From positions 1,694,219 through 1,758,218 of the forward strand of contig NZ_CP015520.1 of assembly GCF_001647085.1 (NCBI RefSeq): a stretch of 64,000 bases of DNA, written 5' to 3'. The position numbers were made by a program, and so were the translations under genes. Below the pieces are notes generated by a model that made no database searches, was not told the DNA's origin, and worked only from the letters and a program-made list of their open reading frames with translations. Numbering within the stretch: position 1 is the first letter of the stretch; each line of letters starts with the position of its first letter. Below, one piece after another: positions 17,044-25,616 of the stretch. Source of the stretch: Thermococcus piezophilus. Its GTDB lineage: Archaea > Methanobacteriota_B > Thermococci > Thermococcales > Thermococcaceae.

Positions 17044-17748
17044 GGGACTGTCGGGATAATTGTTAAAGTGTTGGTGTGGGTTGTTTTGATTATGGTTGTA
17101 CTGGAATTACTGGTTGAGGAAGTTAAAGTCAGAAAAATCTTCAAGCGAAACAAGAAAGATGTCAGACTAAAAGTCCTGGCCGCAATCCTGTACTACCTCG
17201 GAATCTCCCTCAGAAAAACAAGCAGTTTCATGACAGTATTCCAGACAATGAGTCATGAGGCAGTGAGAGCTTACTGTCACAGGCTGAAGAATGTCATTCA
17301 ACCGCCGCAGAAAAAGAAGCGCAGGCTCATCGCAGTTGATGGGACGAAACTGAAAATCGAGGAGCTGCAAGTTTTTGTTTGGATTGCTGTTGATGTGGAT
17401 ACTCGGGAGGTCTTATCTGTTCAGCTCTCCCGGGGGGGAGTAGTCTGGACGCTTACTTGTTCCTGCGCGGGGTTCTCAAGTACTGTGAGAATAAGCCTGA
17501 GTTTGTGGTTGATAAGGGCCCGTGGTATCCGTGGGCTTTTCAGAGGTTGGGGTTGCGGTTTAGACAGGAGAGATTTGGTGAGCGGAGTGTTGTTGAATCT
17601 GTTTTCTCTTTACTGAAGAGGAGGACTGAGAGGTTTTGAAACAGGTTTCCCTACAAGTCTTCCTTTACTTCAGTTCAAAGCTGGTTGGAAAGCTTCTTTG
17701 CGGTTCATAATTTTCTAGAGGTAATGCCCAGCTTATCCTGACAGTCTC
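17044..17748 (+). mobile_element. IS6-like insertion sequence, left copy, degenerate
   Basis: About 705 bases with near-perfect terminal inverted repeats: GGGACTGTCGGGATAA at the left, TTATCCTGACAGTCTC at the right. It encodes one transposase reading frame along almost its full length, now broken. The length is close to the usual 0.7-0.8 kb of IS6 family elements. Confidence 0.8.
17095..17742 (+). pseudogene. IS6-family transposase, broken
   Basis: The first frame gives KIFKRNKKDVRLKVLAAI, SHEAVRAYCHRLK and the first catalytic aspartate in IAVDGTKLK. A frameshift in the G run near 17433-17440 moves the rest to another frame: VVDKGPWYPWAF (second Asp), FGERSVVESVFSLLKRR (catalytic Glu). A TGA at about 17637 replaces the Trp codon expected in RFWNRFP. 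The last codons (EVMPSLS) run into the right terminal repeat. Not functional on its own; intact copies elsewhere could act on its ends. Confidence 0.8.
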
Positions 17749-17789
17749 CAACTTGCAAAGAGAAAGGGTTATATCTGTGAACTGGTAAT

Positions 17790-18842
17790 TTATTGTCTTG
17801 AGCAAAACTATTTATACTAAAAACAACAACTAAATGCATGGGGAGAAAACGTGTTTATGAAGTCATAAAGCATCTACCAGCAGAAGAACTCGATAGAAAA
17901 ACCAGAAAGCTCGAAAAAGACACAAGAGTCCTTAAAAAGACTTCATAAGACATCTCTACAGAGGAGCGTTAGGGGGCAGCAGACCTGGTAGGAGTTACTA
18001 AAGCCACATTCATGGCTAAAAAGATGGAACTCTAAAGGATACGAAGGCTTAATTCCGAAGTTTGGTGGAGGTAGACCTTCTAAACTCACAGAAGAGCAGA
18101 AAGAGGAACTTAAGGAGATTCTAAAAGAAAAAGATCCCTGGACGACGAAAGAAGTTCAGGAACTCATCAAGGAGGAATTTGGGGTTACATATTCTTCGTG
18201 GCAGGTCAGGAGAATCTTAAAATTTGGAATGAAATACGCCAAACCCTACCAGAAAGACAGGAAACCGGATGATGCTGAAGGGACTTTAAAAACCTGGCAG
18301 AAGCTGAAATCGGCGATACAGTGGGATTCGTCGATGAGATGGCAGTTGAAGCGAGTGCAAACACGGCGAGATTCTGGAGTTCTGGCAGGCCTGTTAAAAG
18401 AGCTGCCACCTACGTTAAAGCCAGAGTTGCAGGGTTCTACTGTATAAACGGAGAGAGTGTAGTAGAGTTTCCAGAAAGTAACAGGACTGAAAACTTTATA
18501 GCGTTTCTCAGGAAGATAAGAGAAGCTAATCCTGAGAAAAGAATTGTTATCATCCTGGATAACTTTAAAACTCATCGTGCAAAGAAGGTGAGAGAGGAGG
18601 CTGAAAAGCTGAATCTTGTGCTGGTTTACCTCCCTCCCTACTCTCCAGATTTAAATCCGATTGAAAATATCTAGAAGAGTGTTAAAAGATACGTTTCCGA
18701 GAAATCTCCGTTGAATGTAGAAGAGCTGAAGGAAACAATCGCTAAAGCTTTTAAAAAGTTAACAGAGTCTATATCTTTTGCAAAGAGCTGGATTGAGAAG
18801 TTTTTAGGAAATAAGTTTAAGATGTTATGCACTCAACCATAA
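17790..18842 (+). mobile_element. IS630-like insertion sequence, degenerate
   Basis: Boundaries are approximate. The left end TTATTGTCTTGAGCAAAAC (17790) and the right end, read in reverse, TTATGGTTGAGTGCATAAC (18842) are imperfect inverted repeats beside TA dinucleotides, as usual for IS630. It lies 41 bases from the IS6-like element and ends just before the AMMECR1 gene, so it was inserted within the cargo. Confidence 0.65.
17838..18840 (+). pseudogene. IS630-family transposase, broken
   Basis: Starts MGRKRVYEVIKHLPAEEL at 17838. Several lesions follow: a TAA near 17946 with frameshift, a TAG/TAA pair near 17990-18035, a frameshift near 18300 and a TAG at 18672. Pieces recognised: helix-turn-helix region GYEGLIPKFGGGRPSKLTEE, WTTKEVQELIKEEFGVTYS, then the DDE parts FVDEMAV, IILDNFKTHRA and PPYSPDLNPIENI, and the C-terminal SWIEKFLGNKFK. 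The catalytic triad residues are all still readable, so decay is fairly recent. Confidence 0.8.
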
Positions 18843-18876
18843 TACCTAGAGACCTTAAGAAAATGTGGTGAGAAAC

Positions 18877-19503
18877 GTGCCCAGGATCAAGGACGAATTA
18901 GGAGAGTTCCTTGTTAGGCTTGCAAGGAAGGCAATCGAGGAGTATTTAAACTCAGGAAGAGTCATTAAGCCACCAGAGGACACTCCAGAAGAGCTTTGGG
19001 AAAAGATGGGAGTTTTTGTCACTCTCAACCGCCATGGTGTCCCAAAACAATCAGCGCTCAGGGGGTGTATCGGGTTTCCCTTGCCAATTTATCCGCTCGT
19101 TGAAGCCACAATAAAAGCGGCTATATATGCCGCTGTTGAAGATCCTCGCTTTCCACCTGTAACGCTTGATGAGATGGACAACATAACCGTTGAGGTGAGT
19201 GTTCTAACTCCTCCCGAGTTAGTTGAGGGGCCTCCAGAAGAGAGACCGAAGAAAATTAAAGTTGGAAGGGATGGGCTGATAGTTGAGAAGGGCATTCATT
19301 CGGGACTTTTGCTGCCTCAAGTCCCTATTGAATGGGGCTGGGATGAGGAAGAATTTTTGGCAGAAACCTGCTGGAAAGCTGGCTTACCTCCAGACTGCTG
19401 GCTCGATGAGGATACAAAGGTTTACAAGTTTACGGCGGAGATATTTGGGGAGGAATACCCAAGAGGCCCCGTGAAGAGGAAGCCGTTAGTTCCAGAAGAG
19501 TGA
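18877..19503 (+). CDS. AMMECR1 domain protein
   Basis: 208 aa from GTG 18877, five bases behind GGTGAG; the longer reading from 18865 starts inside that site. Family signatures are clear: [21 protein letters not shown] (LRGCIG is the AMMECR1 core), [58 protein letters not shown]. Recent work ties AMMECR1/MEMO/radical-SAM sets to biosynthetic chemistry, but here it stands without MEMO or radical SAM partners. It is cargo of the composite element and AT-richer than backbone genes. Its own upstream region is replaced by the IS630 relic. Confidence 0.88.
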   Translation: MPRIKDELGEFLVRLARKAIEEYLNSGRVIKPPEDTPEELWEKMGVFVTLNRHGVPKQSALRGCIGFPLPIYPLVEATIKAAIYAAVEDPRFPPVTLDEMDNITVEVSVLTPPELVEGPPEERPKKIKVGRDGLIVEKGIHSGLLLPQVPIEWGWDEEEFLAETCWKAGLPPDCWLDEDTKVYKFTAEIFGEEYPRGPVKRKPLVPEE

Positions 19504-19504
19504 C

Positions 19505-20860
19505 TTATTCTTTTCTCAATTTTGCAATGAAAAAGCTGTTACAGTCGTGCAGATGAGTCCAGGCCCTAAAAACTTTATCTCCAATCTCCGTGAATCCCTT
19601 CTCGCCCCAGCTGAAGGGGTAATCAACCAGCTCAAAACCCACCTTGTTTATTGCATATCTAACATTCTCTTCGTTTTCATCAATCCTGATTGAGCAGGTT
19701 GAATATGTCATGTCCCCACCGGCTTTCAAGTTGCGATAGGCATTCCTCAGCATCGCCTTCTGCACTTGAATAACCCTTTGAATTTTCCTTTCATCAAAGC
19801 GCCACTTCACCTCAGGGAACTGCCTGTAGGTGCCCGAACTTGAGCATGGAGCATCAAGAATAATTCTATCAAACTCTTCTTTGTCTTTAAACTTCATCCC
19901 ATCAGCATGGACAAGCTTAACATTTGTAACTCCCAGAGCCTTCATCTTCTCACGCATTTTGTTGAGCCTTTCCATAGAATAATCAACAGCTATTATCTCC
20001 CCCGTGTTTTCCATCAGGTGAGCAACGTGGAATGTTTTGCTGCCCGGAGCAGCTGCCAAATCAAGAATTCTCTCGTCCTTTTCTGGGCTTAAAACATGGG
20101 CAACATAAGCTGAAGCCAAGTCTTGAATGACAAAGTGGCCTTGCTTGTACCATTCAAGCCTCGTAATTGGAGTCTCGTATTCTAAAATCTTGAGCACGTC
20201 ATCAACTAGAGTTCTAGCAACCCTAACATTGTGCTCCTCCAAATAATCAGCTAAGCTGTCAATGTCCGTTTTTAGAGGATTCACCCGCACATAGTAGCGC
20301 TGAGCTCTATTATTGCTTAGCATAAGCCTTACCGCACCCCCATAACCAAGTAACTCAATTGCATATTCAACGTACCATCTTGGATGGGAGAACTTAACAC
20401 TTAAATACTCAATTCTATCCTTCTCTTTCAGCTTTTTTAAAGCTTTTTCAAGGTTGAAACCCTCAACCTCCCTAAGCAGGGCATTCACAAACCTGGCCTT
20501 TGATTGATCATATCTCTCCTTAACAACCCGGACAACGGAATCGGTGGCAATGGCAGGATTAACTCCCTTGAACTTCATTTCAAAAACGCCGATTCTGATT
20601 AAATTGGCCAAATAAAGATCCAAATCCTCAATTTTTGAGCCCTTGAGGACGGAGTTCACCATGAAGTCGATTTTCTTCCTCCATTTTTCAATTTCGAATA
20701 CATAAGCATGAGCCAACCCACGGGCTTTTTCTCTGTCTCTTCCACTAACTCGCTTAAAAACTCTCTCAAGGGCATTTTTTGAAGAGAGCTCACGCTCATC
20801 AATTAATGTTAATATGTCAGCTATGAGCTCGTGAAGAGTTATGCGATAAAACAGCTCCAT
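19505..20860 (-). CDS. RsmB/NSUN-type tRNA/rRNA cytosine-C5 methyltransferase
   Basis: 451 aa. Residues 1-140 form a NusB-like RNA-binding domain (ELFYRITLHELIADIL, VKERYDQSKARFVNALLREVEGF). The catalytic part has the SAM motif DLAAAPGSKTFHVA, the Cys motif LDAPCSSSGTYRQFPEVKWRF and the second Cys motif TYSTCSIRIDENEENV, both cysteines needed for m5C formation. Full length and intact. It is convergent with the AMMECR1 gene (1 base between stops), part of the AT-rich cargo, and probably came with it; a second NSUN gene elsewhere in the chromosome would be expected. Confidence 0.88.
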   Translation of the reverse strand: MELFYRITLHELIADILTLIDERELSSKNALERVFKRVSGRDREKARGLAHAYVFEIEKWRKKIDFMVNSVLKGSKIEDLDLYLANLIRIGVFEMKFKGVNPAIATDSVVRVVKERYDQSKARFVNALLREVEGFNLEKALKKLKEKDRIEYLSVKFSHPRWYVEYAIELLGYGGAVRLMLSNNRAQRYYVRVNPLKTDIDSLADYLEEHNVRVARTLVDDVLKILEYETPITRLEWYKQGHFVIQDLASAYVAHVLSPEKDERILDLAAAPGSKTFHVAHLMENTGEIIAVDYSMERLNKMREKMKALGVTNVKLVHADGMKFKDKEEFDRIILDAPCSSSGTYRQFPEVKWRFDERKIQRVIQVQKAMLRNAYRNLKAGGDMTYSTCSIRIDENEENVRYAINKVGFELVDYPFSWGEKGFTEIGDKVFRAWTHLHDCNSFFIAKLRKE

Positions 20861-21076
20861 GCTCTTAGCTTCGATGGAGAGTTTAAAAATTTGGCGACGT
20901 TGAGAGCTGTTTCGTAGTTATAGTAATTAAGAACCCTCAATTCAGTAGCTCCGAAAGATAGCAATGATTGTTTCCTGAGGGTCAACAAGGGCAGAAACTC
21001 AAACTGGTCACTACATACCTATAAAAACAAAAGTTACAGACAAGTAATGGTTAATTGAGTTATCCGCTCAGCTGGT
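20861..21076. other. Intergenic region in transposon cargo
   Basis: 216 bases between the RsmB-type gene start and the ABC ATPase stop. The only structure noted is a perfect 7-base inverted repeat, ACCCTCA (20933) and TGAGGGT (20976), with a 36-base loop. No gene seen. Confidence 0.3.
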
Positions 21077-21715
21077 CTATTGCCCCTCAGCTATTTTAGG
21101 TAAGACTTTGCTATATTTAGTTGCATTAATTATTTTTGCTTTATTTGCAAGTAACTCTTTTAAATAGTTAGTTCTCGTCGATATAATAACTATTTTGTCT
21201 TTATTCATTAAGTATTCCACAAACCACGGAATTAGAGCTTCGACACTGTAATCATCAAGACCAACAGTTGGGTCATCGATAAGAAAGAGCTCTGCACTTT
21301 CAGCAGCTAGTATACTTGCCAATTGGAGTCTTCTCTGTTGGCCTTGAGATAAATGGGAGATTAAGACATTTGGATGAACTCCCACATATTTAAGAAGTTT
21401 TGAATAATTAGAATAATGTCCATAGAGGGCTCCTACAACCTTTAAATACTCTATTGCTTTCAAGCTACCTGGAAGGGTTACCCTCTCATCAAGGAGAAAT
21501 ATTTTCCTCTTGAGCTTTGGAATTGGTTTTCCATTTAATTTTACACTTCCCTCTAAAGGTTTTAGGAATGATGCTATAGTTCTTAGAAGTGTTGTTTTTC
21601 CAACCCCATTAGGACCCCAAAGAATTACGACTTCCCCTTTTTCCACTTGAAGGTTTATTGGGCCTATAATTGGAATCTTGCCATAACCAGCCACGAGATT
21701 TTGAAGTTCCAGCAT
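21077..21715 (-). CDS. ABC transporter ATP-binding protein (peptide-export type cassette)
   Basis: 212 aa, short single nucleotide-binding domain. Walker A GPNGVGKTT at residues 34-42, signature LSQGQQRRL at 122-130, Walker B LFLIDDP at 143-149. The residue after the Walker B aspartate is Asp (DDP) where most ABC ATPases have the catalytic Glu, so hydrolysis may be slow or differently tuned. The start lies one base after the stop of the membrane HExxH gene. Together with the permease and the Cys-rich protein it forms one operon; by analogy with bacterial peptide-bacteriocin loci it likely powers peptide export or self-protection. That is inference. Confidence 0.8.
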   Translation of the reverse strand: MLELQNLVAGYGKIPIIGPINLQVEKGEVVILWGPNGVGKTTLLRTIASFLKPLEGSVKLNGKPIPKLKRKIFLLDERVTLPGSLKAIEYLKVVGALYGHYSNYSKLLKYVGVHPNVLISHLSQGQQRRLQLASILAAESAELFLIDDPTVGLDDYSVEALIPWFVEYLMNKDKIVIISTRTNYLKELLANKAKIINATKYSKVLPKIAEGQ

Positions 21716-21716
21716 T

Positions 21717-22124
21717 TTACATTACCTCCGTAGCATCTATAAGGCTCATGGCACCAATACCCAACCAAAGAATTATGAAAACCCAGTTTCTGGATATTGC
21801 AGTTAACACGACTGCAACAAGCAACGGCAGTAATGTACTGAGAATAACTGCAGAAGACGGTATTGGCTTAGTTGTTGATATTGTAATACCAATGCCATCT
21901 CTTTTTACTTCTATCTCCCGGTTCCTCAGAGGAATGTAATGTCCAACTTCATGGAGGTATATCATAAGGAACACTGAAATAAAGATTTCCCCATTAAGAG
22001 GGTTCTTGAGGAGACATCCTAAACGGTCTAGATAAGCCGCACCCACGAGGATTACTAAAGCTACACTCAAAAATACCTTTAATAAGTTTCCGGCAACAAT
22101 TCGCGTGAACTCCCAGAATTTCAT
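21717..22124 (-). CDS. Small membrane protein with HExxH metalloprotease motif (M50/DUF3267-like)
   Basis: 135 aa with about four membrane helices (residues 9-30, 48-64, 88-108, 112-130). HEVGH at residues 58-62 sits at the end of the second helix, as in intramembrane site-2 proteases, and a late acidic pair in SLIDATEVM could be the third metal ligand. It lacks the extra domains of full site-2 proteases. It overlaps the permease gene by 4 bases (ATGA) and abuts the ATPase gene. Similar small M50-like proteins accompany ABC transporters in Bacillus epipeptide-type (Yyd) and Skf loci, where they act in peptide maturation. Whether it is active here is unknown. Confidence 0.65.
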   Translation of the reverse strand: MKFWEFTRIVAGNLLKVFLSVALVILVGAAYLDRLGCLLKNPLNGEIFISVFLMIYLHEVGHYIPLRNREIEVKRDGIGITISTTKPIPSSAVILSTLLPLLVAVVLTAISRNWVFIILWLGIGAMSLIDATEVM

Positions 22125-23266
22125 ATTCTTCCCTCCTTATTTAGTTTAAACCATACCAAATATGCAGGGAACGACATAGATATTGCAAGCATAACAACAT
22201 ATTCTTCTGGCACTTGTATCCTTCCGATAATGAAACCCAAAAGCATATACCCAAGTAGGAAATTCCCAAGAGAGTCGTTTCTATCAGGAGAGGGTGCCAG
22301 GGCAGATGATACAAAGAGTGAAAGAGCAAGTACAAGTAGAATACCCTTAAAACTACCAATTCCAAAGAGCATAAGAATGAGAAATGGGAGAGCAATAATT
22401 ACAATTCCGAAGACAGCATTTAAGGAAAACCCCAAGATAAAACTTCTATTTAATAATCCCCTTAAGAGTTTTATATGCCAGATATAGTTGTCTAGATACC
22501 TAAGAGCTGAGACAGAGAGAGGTAGCATAAGGGACAGAAGCATGGATAGTGTAGTGAAGACACCTCCAAGTAATAGTACATAACCTTCCTCACTGAGAGA
22601 TATGTTAGAGAGATACGTTGCACCACCTCCAATAGGAGATGCCCAGAGTTCTGTGTCGTGGACATTTACATAGATAAGCAACATTCCAAGTACTACAAGA
22701 CTCAGAGGCCATAAAATTAATGGGTTAATAATTGTTATAGGAGTTTTGCCTATCCAAAGGAGAGTCACTCTCCTCTTAGGAATTAATTTCAGTGTCACCT
22801 TTGTCAGTAAAACTACCCCAAATACCATGCTGACAAAGAAGTTGAAATTATATGTCAGTGCAAATCCTGGCAAAAGAAGTAGTGGGCTATCGACAATACC
22901 TAGGAAGAGAAAAGCAGAGAGCACAATGTAATAAAGAGGGGGAATTGGACTAAATGTAGAGAGCACTAAAGGAAATGGCAGAAAAGTTAGTAAGTTCATA
23001 ACATTAATCCTCCAATCCGAAGCAGGGAGAGTTTCTATTCCAAGAAGATTCCTTGGATCATGAGTAAGGGAATAAATCCAGCCAACGAGTCCCGTTAGAA
23101 TTATCATGTTAGTAACTAAAAGCTCTTGAGGTATCAAAGTTATTATAAGTGAAAGATCTTTAAATGTATAGAATACCCCGACACTCACCAGCAAAAAGGC
23201 GATATAGCTCCATCTTCTAAGGAGCATCTTGAGCCATATAAAAAACAGACAAAAAAAGGCTTTCAT
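22121..23266 (-). CDS. Polytopic membrane protein, probable ABC permease
   Basis: About 381 aa from ATG 23266, behind GGTGATAAAT; a start at 23275 would overlap that site. Around ten hydrophobic segments, beginning with FFCLFFIWLKMLLRRWSY, whose charged LKMLLRR stretch resembles the N-terminal coupling region of ABC-2 type permeases. No soluble domain. No sequence family can be named with certainty; it is taken as the transport partner of the adjacent ATPase because of the operon (4-base overlap downstream, 39 bases to the Cys-rich gene upstream). Confidence 0.65.
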   Translation of the reverse strand: MKAFFCLFFIWLKMLLRRWSYIAFLLVSVGVFYTFKDLSLIITLIPQELLVTNMIILTGLVGWIYSLTHDPRNLLGIETLPASDWRINVMNLLTFLPFPLVLSTFSPIPPLYYIVLSAFLFLGIVDSPLLLLPGFALTYNFNFFVSMVFGVVLLTKVTLKLIPKRRVTLLWIGKTPITIINPLILWPLSLVVLGMLLIYVNVHDTELWASPIGGGATYLSNISLSEEGYVLLLGGVFTTLSMLLSLMLPLSVSALRYLDNYIWHIKLLRGLLNRSFILGFSLNAVFGIVIIALPFLILMLFGIGSFKGILLVLALSLFVSSALAPSPDRNDSLGNFLLGYMLLGFIIGRIQVPEEYVVMLAISMSFPAYLVWFKLNKEGRI

Positions 23267-23305
23267 ATTTATCACCTTAAAAAGTTAAAAATAATCAAAC
23301 TAAAA

Positions 23306-23758
23306 CTAAACTATACACTTACACACATACTTCACATAGAACCAACCAGTGTCCCAAGTGCACGATTCCATAGCTCCATGACAGGCAAGGCGCGGACAGA
23401 CAACTCCACAAGCTACAATGGAGCCAAAGATTAACACGATAACTGAGATGGCGAGTATAAGTATTATCACTTGTATGTACCTTAGCTCGCCAGATTTTCC
23501 AGCTCTGCTTGCAATATCTATGCTGTATTTGGCTATAATAGTAGCAAGGGCGTAGCTAAGAATCAAGAGGATTGGTGTTGCTCTAAAAAGAGTCTCCCTG
23601 TTGGTAGTTATCTTTTCAATTAAAAATGGGATATTAATTCCCTTGGCAATTGAGAGCAGGGACAACCCTACTACAAATGTCTGAGCTAGTAAAGTTCCAA
23701 GTAGTAGTACTACTCCACTAAATAATATCTTTTCTTTTATTTCTTTTGAAAGATACAT
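23306..23758 (-). CDS. Membrane protein with C-terminal six-cysteine peptide (candidate peptide precursor)
   Basis: 150 aa. Three membrane helices (about residues 11-37, 57-79, 94-116) are followed by a 34-residue tail with cysteines 117, 121, 126, 133, 146 and 148 (VACGVVCPRLAC, ESCTWDTGWF, VCKCIV). It is the first gene of a four-gene operon with a permease, an HExxH membrane protein and an ATPase. A TATA-like ATTAAAAATA at about 23779-23788 (read on the minus strand) gives a nearly leaderless mRNA. The tail would be a fit substrate for cleavage and export, disulfide or other crosslinking; this is inference. No known family recognised. The IS6-derived right end lies 80 bases upstream. Confidence 0.6.
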   Translation of the reverse strand: MYLSKEIKEKILFSGVVLLLGTLLAQTFVVGLSLLSIAKGINIPFLIEKITTNRETLFRATPILLILSYALATIIAKYSIDIASRAGKSGELRYIQVIILILAISVIVLIFGSIVACGVVCPRLACHGAMESCTWDTGWFYVKYVCKCIV

Positions 23759-23838
23759 CTGGATATAACCCCTGAACTATTTTTAATATTGTTGATAGGA
23801 TTATGGTATGATTTATAAATTTTTCTGTAAAGACAAAA

Positions 23839-24043
23839 GGGACTGTCAAGATAACTGTTAAAGTGTTGGCGTGGGTTGTTCTGATTATGGTTGTACTGGA
23901 ATTACTGGTTGAGGAAGTTAAAGTCAGAAAAATCTTCAAGCGAAACAAGAAAGATGTCAGACTAAAAGTCCTGGCTGCAATCCTGTACTACCTCGGAATC
24001 TCCCTCAGAAAAAAGGTGATGCCCAGCTTATCTTGACAGTCTC
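23839..24043 (+). mobile_element. Internally deleted IS6-like element (MITE-like), right copy
   Basis: 205 bases. The first about 175 bases match the left part of the element at 17044 almost base for base, from the terminal repeat GGGACTGTCAAGATAA through the start of the transposase, then jump after CTCAGAAAAA to the last 30 bases (GATGCCCAGCTTATCTTGACAGTCTC). About 500 internal bases are gone. Both terminal repeats survive, so it could still be moved in trans. Confidence 0.85.
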
Positions 24044-24050
24044 GGTAGCG
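24044..24050. repeat. Right 7-bp target repeat of composite transposon (GGTAGCG)
   Basis: GGTAGCG directly follows the right terminal repeat and matches the seven bases before 17044. Confidence 0.7.
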
Positions 24051-24099
24051 TGCCGAAAAAATATAATTCTGGAAATGCACTAATCCCTCTGGTGATCTT

Positions 24100-24901
24100 A
24101 TGAGGATATACACACTCGTGGAGGACTACTCCAGCTATGAGAGTCCCTTTCTGGCACAGCACGGCGTGAGCTTTCTCATCGAGCACGGAAACAAAAGGAT
24201 TCTCTTCGACGTTGGCTAGAGTGCTGGGCCGATACTCCACAACATGAAACTCCTTGAGCTTGAGCCATCAACTACATCTTTCTCTCCCACTGCCACTACG
24301 ACCACACCGGCGGGCTTTTGGAGATGTTAAAGACAATTGGCCGCAGGGTTCCAGTTATAGCTCACCTACCATCTTCGGGCAGCACTTCATTACAAAACCC
24401 TACTTGAGAGACGTCGGCGTTCAATTCTGGGGAAAAAGTTGAGGAGCTCGCAGAGCTCTACCTTACGGCCGAACCAATCGAGATAGTCAAAGGGGTTTAC
24501 TCCACGGGCGAGGTTCACGAGAGGGAGGACTTTGAGCGGACCAGTCTTGAGGTTTACACCATAAAAGACGGGCGCGTTGTAAGGGACGAGCTCCTTGACG
24601 ACATGAGCCTTGCGATAAGAACTCCCAAAGGGCTCGTCGTGGTTAGCGGCTGTTCCCATGCTGGAATCGTGAGCATAGTGAAGCACACCATGAGGCTGAT
24701 CGGCGAGGAGAGGGTGAGGGCCGTCATTGGGGGCTTTCACCTGATAGATGAAAGCACTGAGAGAATAAAGAAGACAGTGAAGGCGTTCCTCGACTTGGGT
24801 GTGGAGGAGGTTTACACCGGCCACTGCACGGGGCTGAGGGCAGAGGCGGCATTCCTGGAGGCCTACGGGGGAACTTCCACAAACTCCATTCCGGGATGTA
24901 G
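24100..24901 (+). pseudogene. MBL-fold metallo-hydrolase, multiply broken
   Basis: ATG 24100 follows GGTGATCTT. Pieces in three frames: MRIYTLVEDYSSYESPFLAQ, FLIEHGNKRILFDVG then TAG (24207), the zinc motif HCHYDHTGG in another frame, then EELAELYLTAEPIEIVKGVY and LRTPKGL-like IRTPKGLVVVSGCSHAG, IGGFHLIDES, YTGHCTGLRAEAAF, and finally FHKLHSGM to a TAG at 24901 in a further frame. Intact relatives (TM0207 type, about 260 aa) bind two metals. At least one nonsense change and three frameshifts make it a true pseudogene. It sits just right of the composite transposon, which replaced part of its upstream region but left the TATA box (AAAAAATATAATTC). Confidence 0.85.
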
Positions 24902-24908
24902 TGGAGTT

Positions 24909-25613
24909 CTAATCGCCGAGCTCCTCCATTCCAAGGGCCAGCCTTACTGCCTTCTCCGCTATGACATCCAGGGGGTCTATCAAGGGAACGCCCAAGTCAT
25001 CTGGCCCAATTGCTACACTCACCTCGGTGCAACCGGCTATTATGCCTTCGCTCCTCTTTTCCAGCCTCCTGGCAACCCGGAGGAGAAGTTCCCTGCCCAG
25101 CTCGAGGTTTCCAGATTTGATCCCCTCGTAAATACCCTTCATGACGAGCTCCTGATCCTTTTTGATGGGCACTGCTATCTGAATCCCCCTATCAAGGAGG
25201 GCACGGTGATAAACAAGGCCCCTAATGGTTCCATCGGTGGCCAAAAGACCGACCTTCTTAAGTCCCATTTCCTCTATTCTCTTCGCGGTTTCTTCCACCA
25301 TACTGATCAGTGGTATGCTTATCTTCCTCTGGATGTTTTCCGCGAAGAAATGAGCTGTATTGCATGGCATTATTATAAAGTCCGCTCCACAGCTCTCGAG
25401 CTTGCGGGCGCCCTCTATGAGCCCTGGCCTTGGATCCTCCCCCTTCCCAAGGACAAAGGCCGTCCTGTCAGAAATTTTAGGGTTGTTGTAGATGATTATT
25501 CGCGGGTGATCCTGATCCCTCTTTGCCGGTGTCTTTTCGATTATCCGCCTGAAGAGTTCTGCGGTGGCTAATGGTCCCATACCGCCGAGGATTCCGATGA
25601 CCCTCTCGGGCAT
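24909..25613 (-). CDS. Aspartate/glutamate racemase family protein
   Basis: 234 aa from ATG 25613, behind GGAGGAGTGACA. The family motif [18 protein letters not shown] is at the N-terminus; the two catalytic cysteines are in MPCNTAHFF and [13 protein letters not shown]-independent racemase; aspartate is the usual substrate in Thermococcales relatives. Its ribosome binding site lies inside the last codons of a cupin gene relic, suggesting that it was once second in a cupin-racemase operon. Confidence 0.9.
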   Translation of the reverse strand: MPERVIGILGGMGPLATAELFRRIIEKTPAKRDQDHPRIIIYNNPKISDRTAFVLGKGEDPRPGLIEGARKLESCGADFIIMPCNTAHFFAENIQRKISIPLISMVEETAKRIEEMGLKKVGLLATDGTIRGLVYHRALLDRGIQIAVPIKKDQELVMKGIYEGIKSGNLELGRELLLRVARRLEKRSEGIIAGCTEVSVAIGPDDLGVPLIDPLDVIAEKAVRLALGMEELGD

Positions 25614-25616
25614 TGT

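Larger units (their letters stand above)
17044..24043. mobile_element. Composite transposon bounded by two IS6-like copies (7.0 kb)
   Basis: The outer ends are GGGACTGTCGGGATAA (from 17044) and TTATCTTGACAGTCTC (to 24043), inverted to each other. Both are flanked on the outside by GGTAGCG. Inner flanks of the two copies do not match each other, as expected if the whole block moved as one unit. Joining 17043 to 24051 gives a normal short divergent promoter region between ychF and the metallo-hydrolase gene, with a TATA box for each. The cargo (17749-23838) is AT-richer than the backbone and holds an IS630 relic, an AMMECR1 gene, an RsmB-type methyltransferase and a transporter/protease/Cys-rich cassette. 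IS6-bounded transfers between Pyrococcus and Thermococcus are known; this one is inferred from sequence. Confidence 0.75.

Noticed and set aside
20933-20982. Inverted repeat ACCCTCA/TGAGGGT with CTGA and ATGATT, possible C/D box RNA
   Set aside because: Box C is not a match to RTGATGA and no paired C'/D' boxes were found.
24603-25571. Long plus-strand frame of 322 codons
   Set aside because: Its first 100 codons are real metallo-hydrolase sequence, but it then runs antisense through the intact racemase gene after a frameshift.
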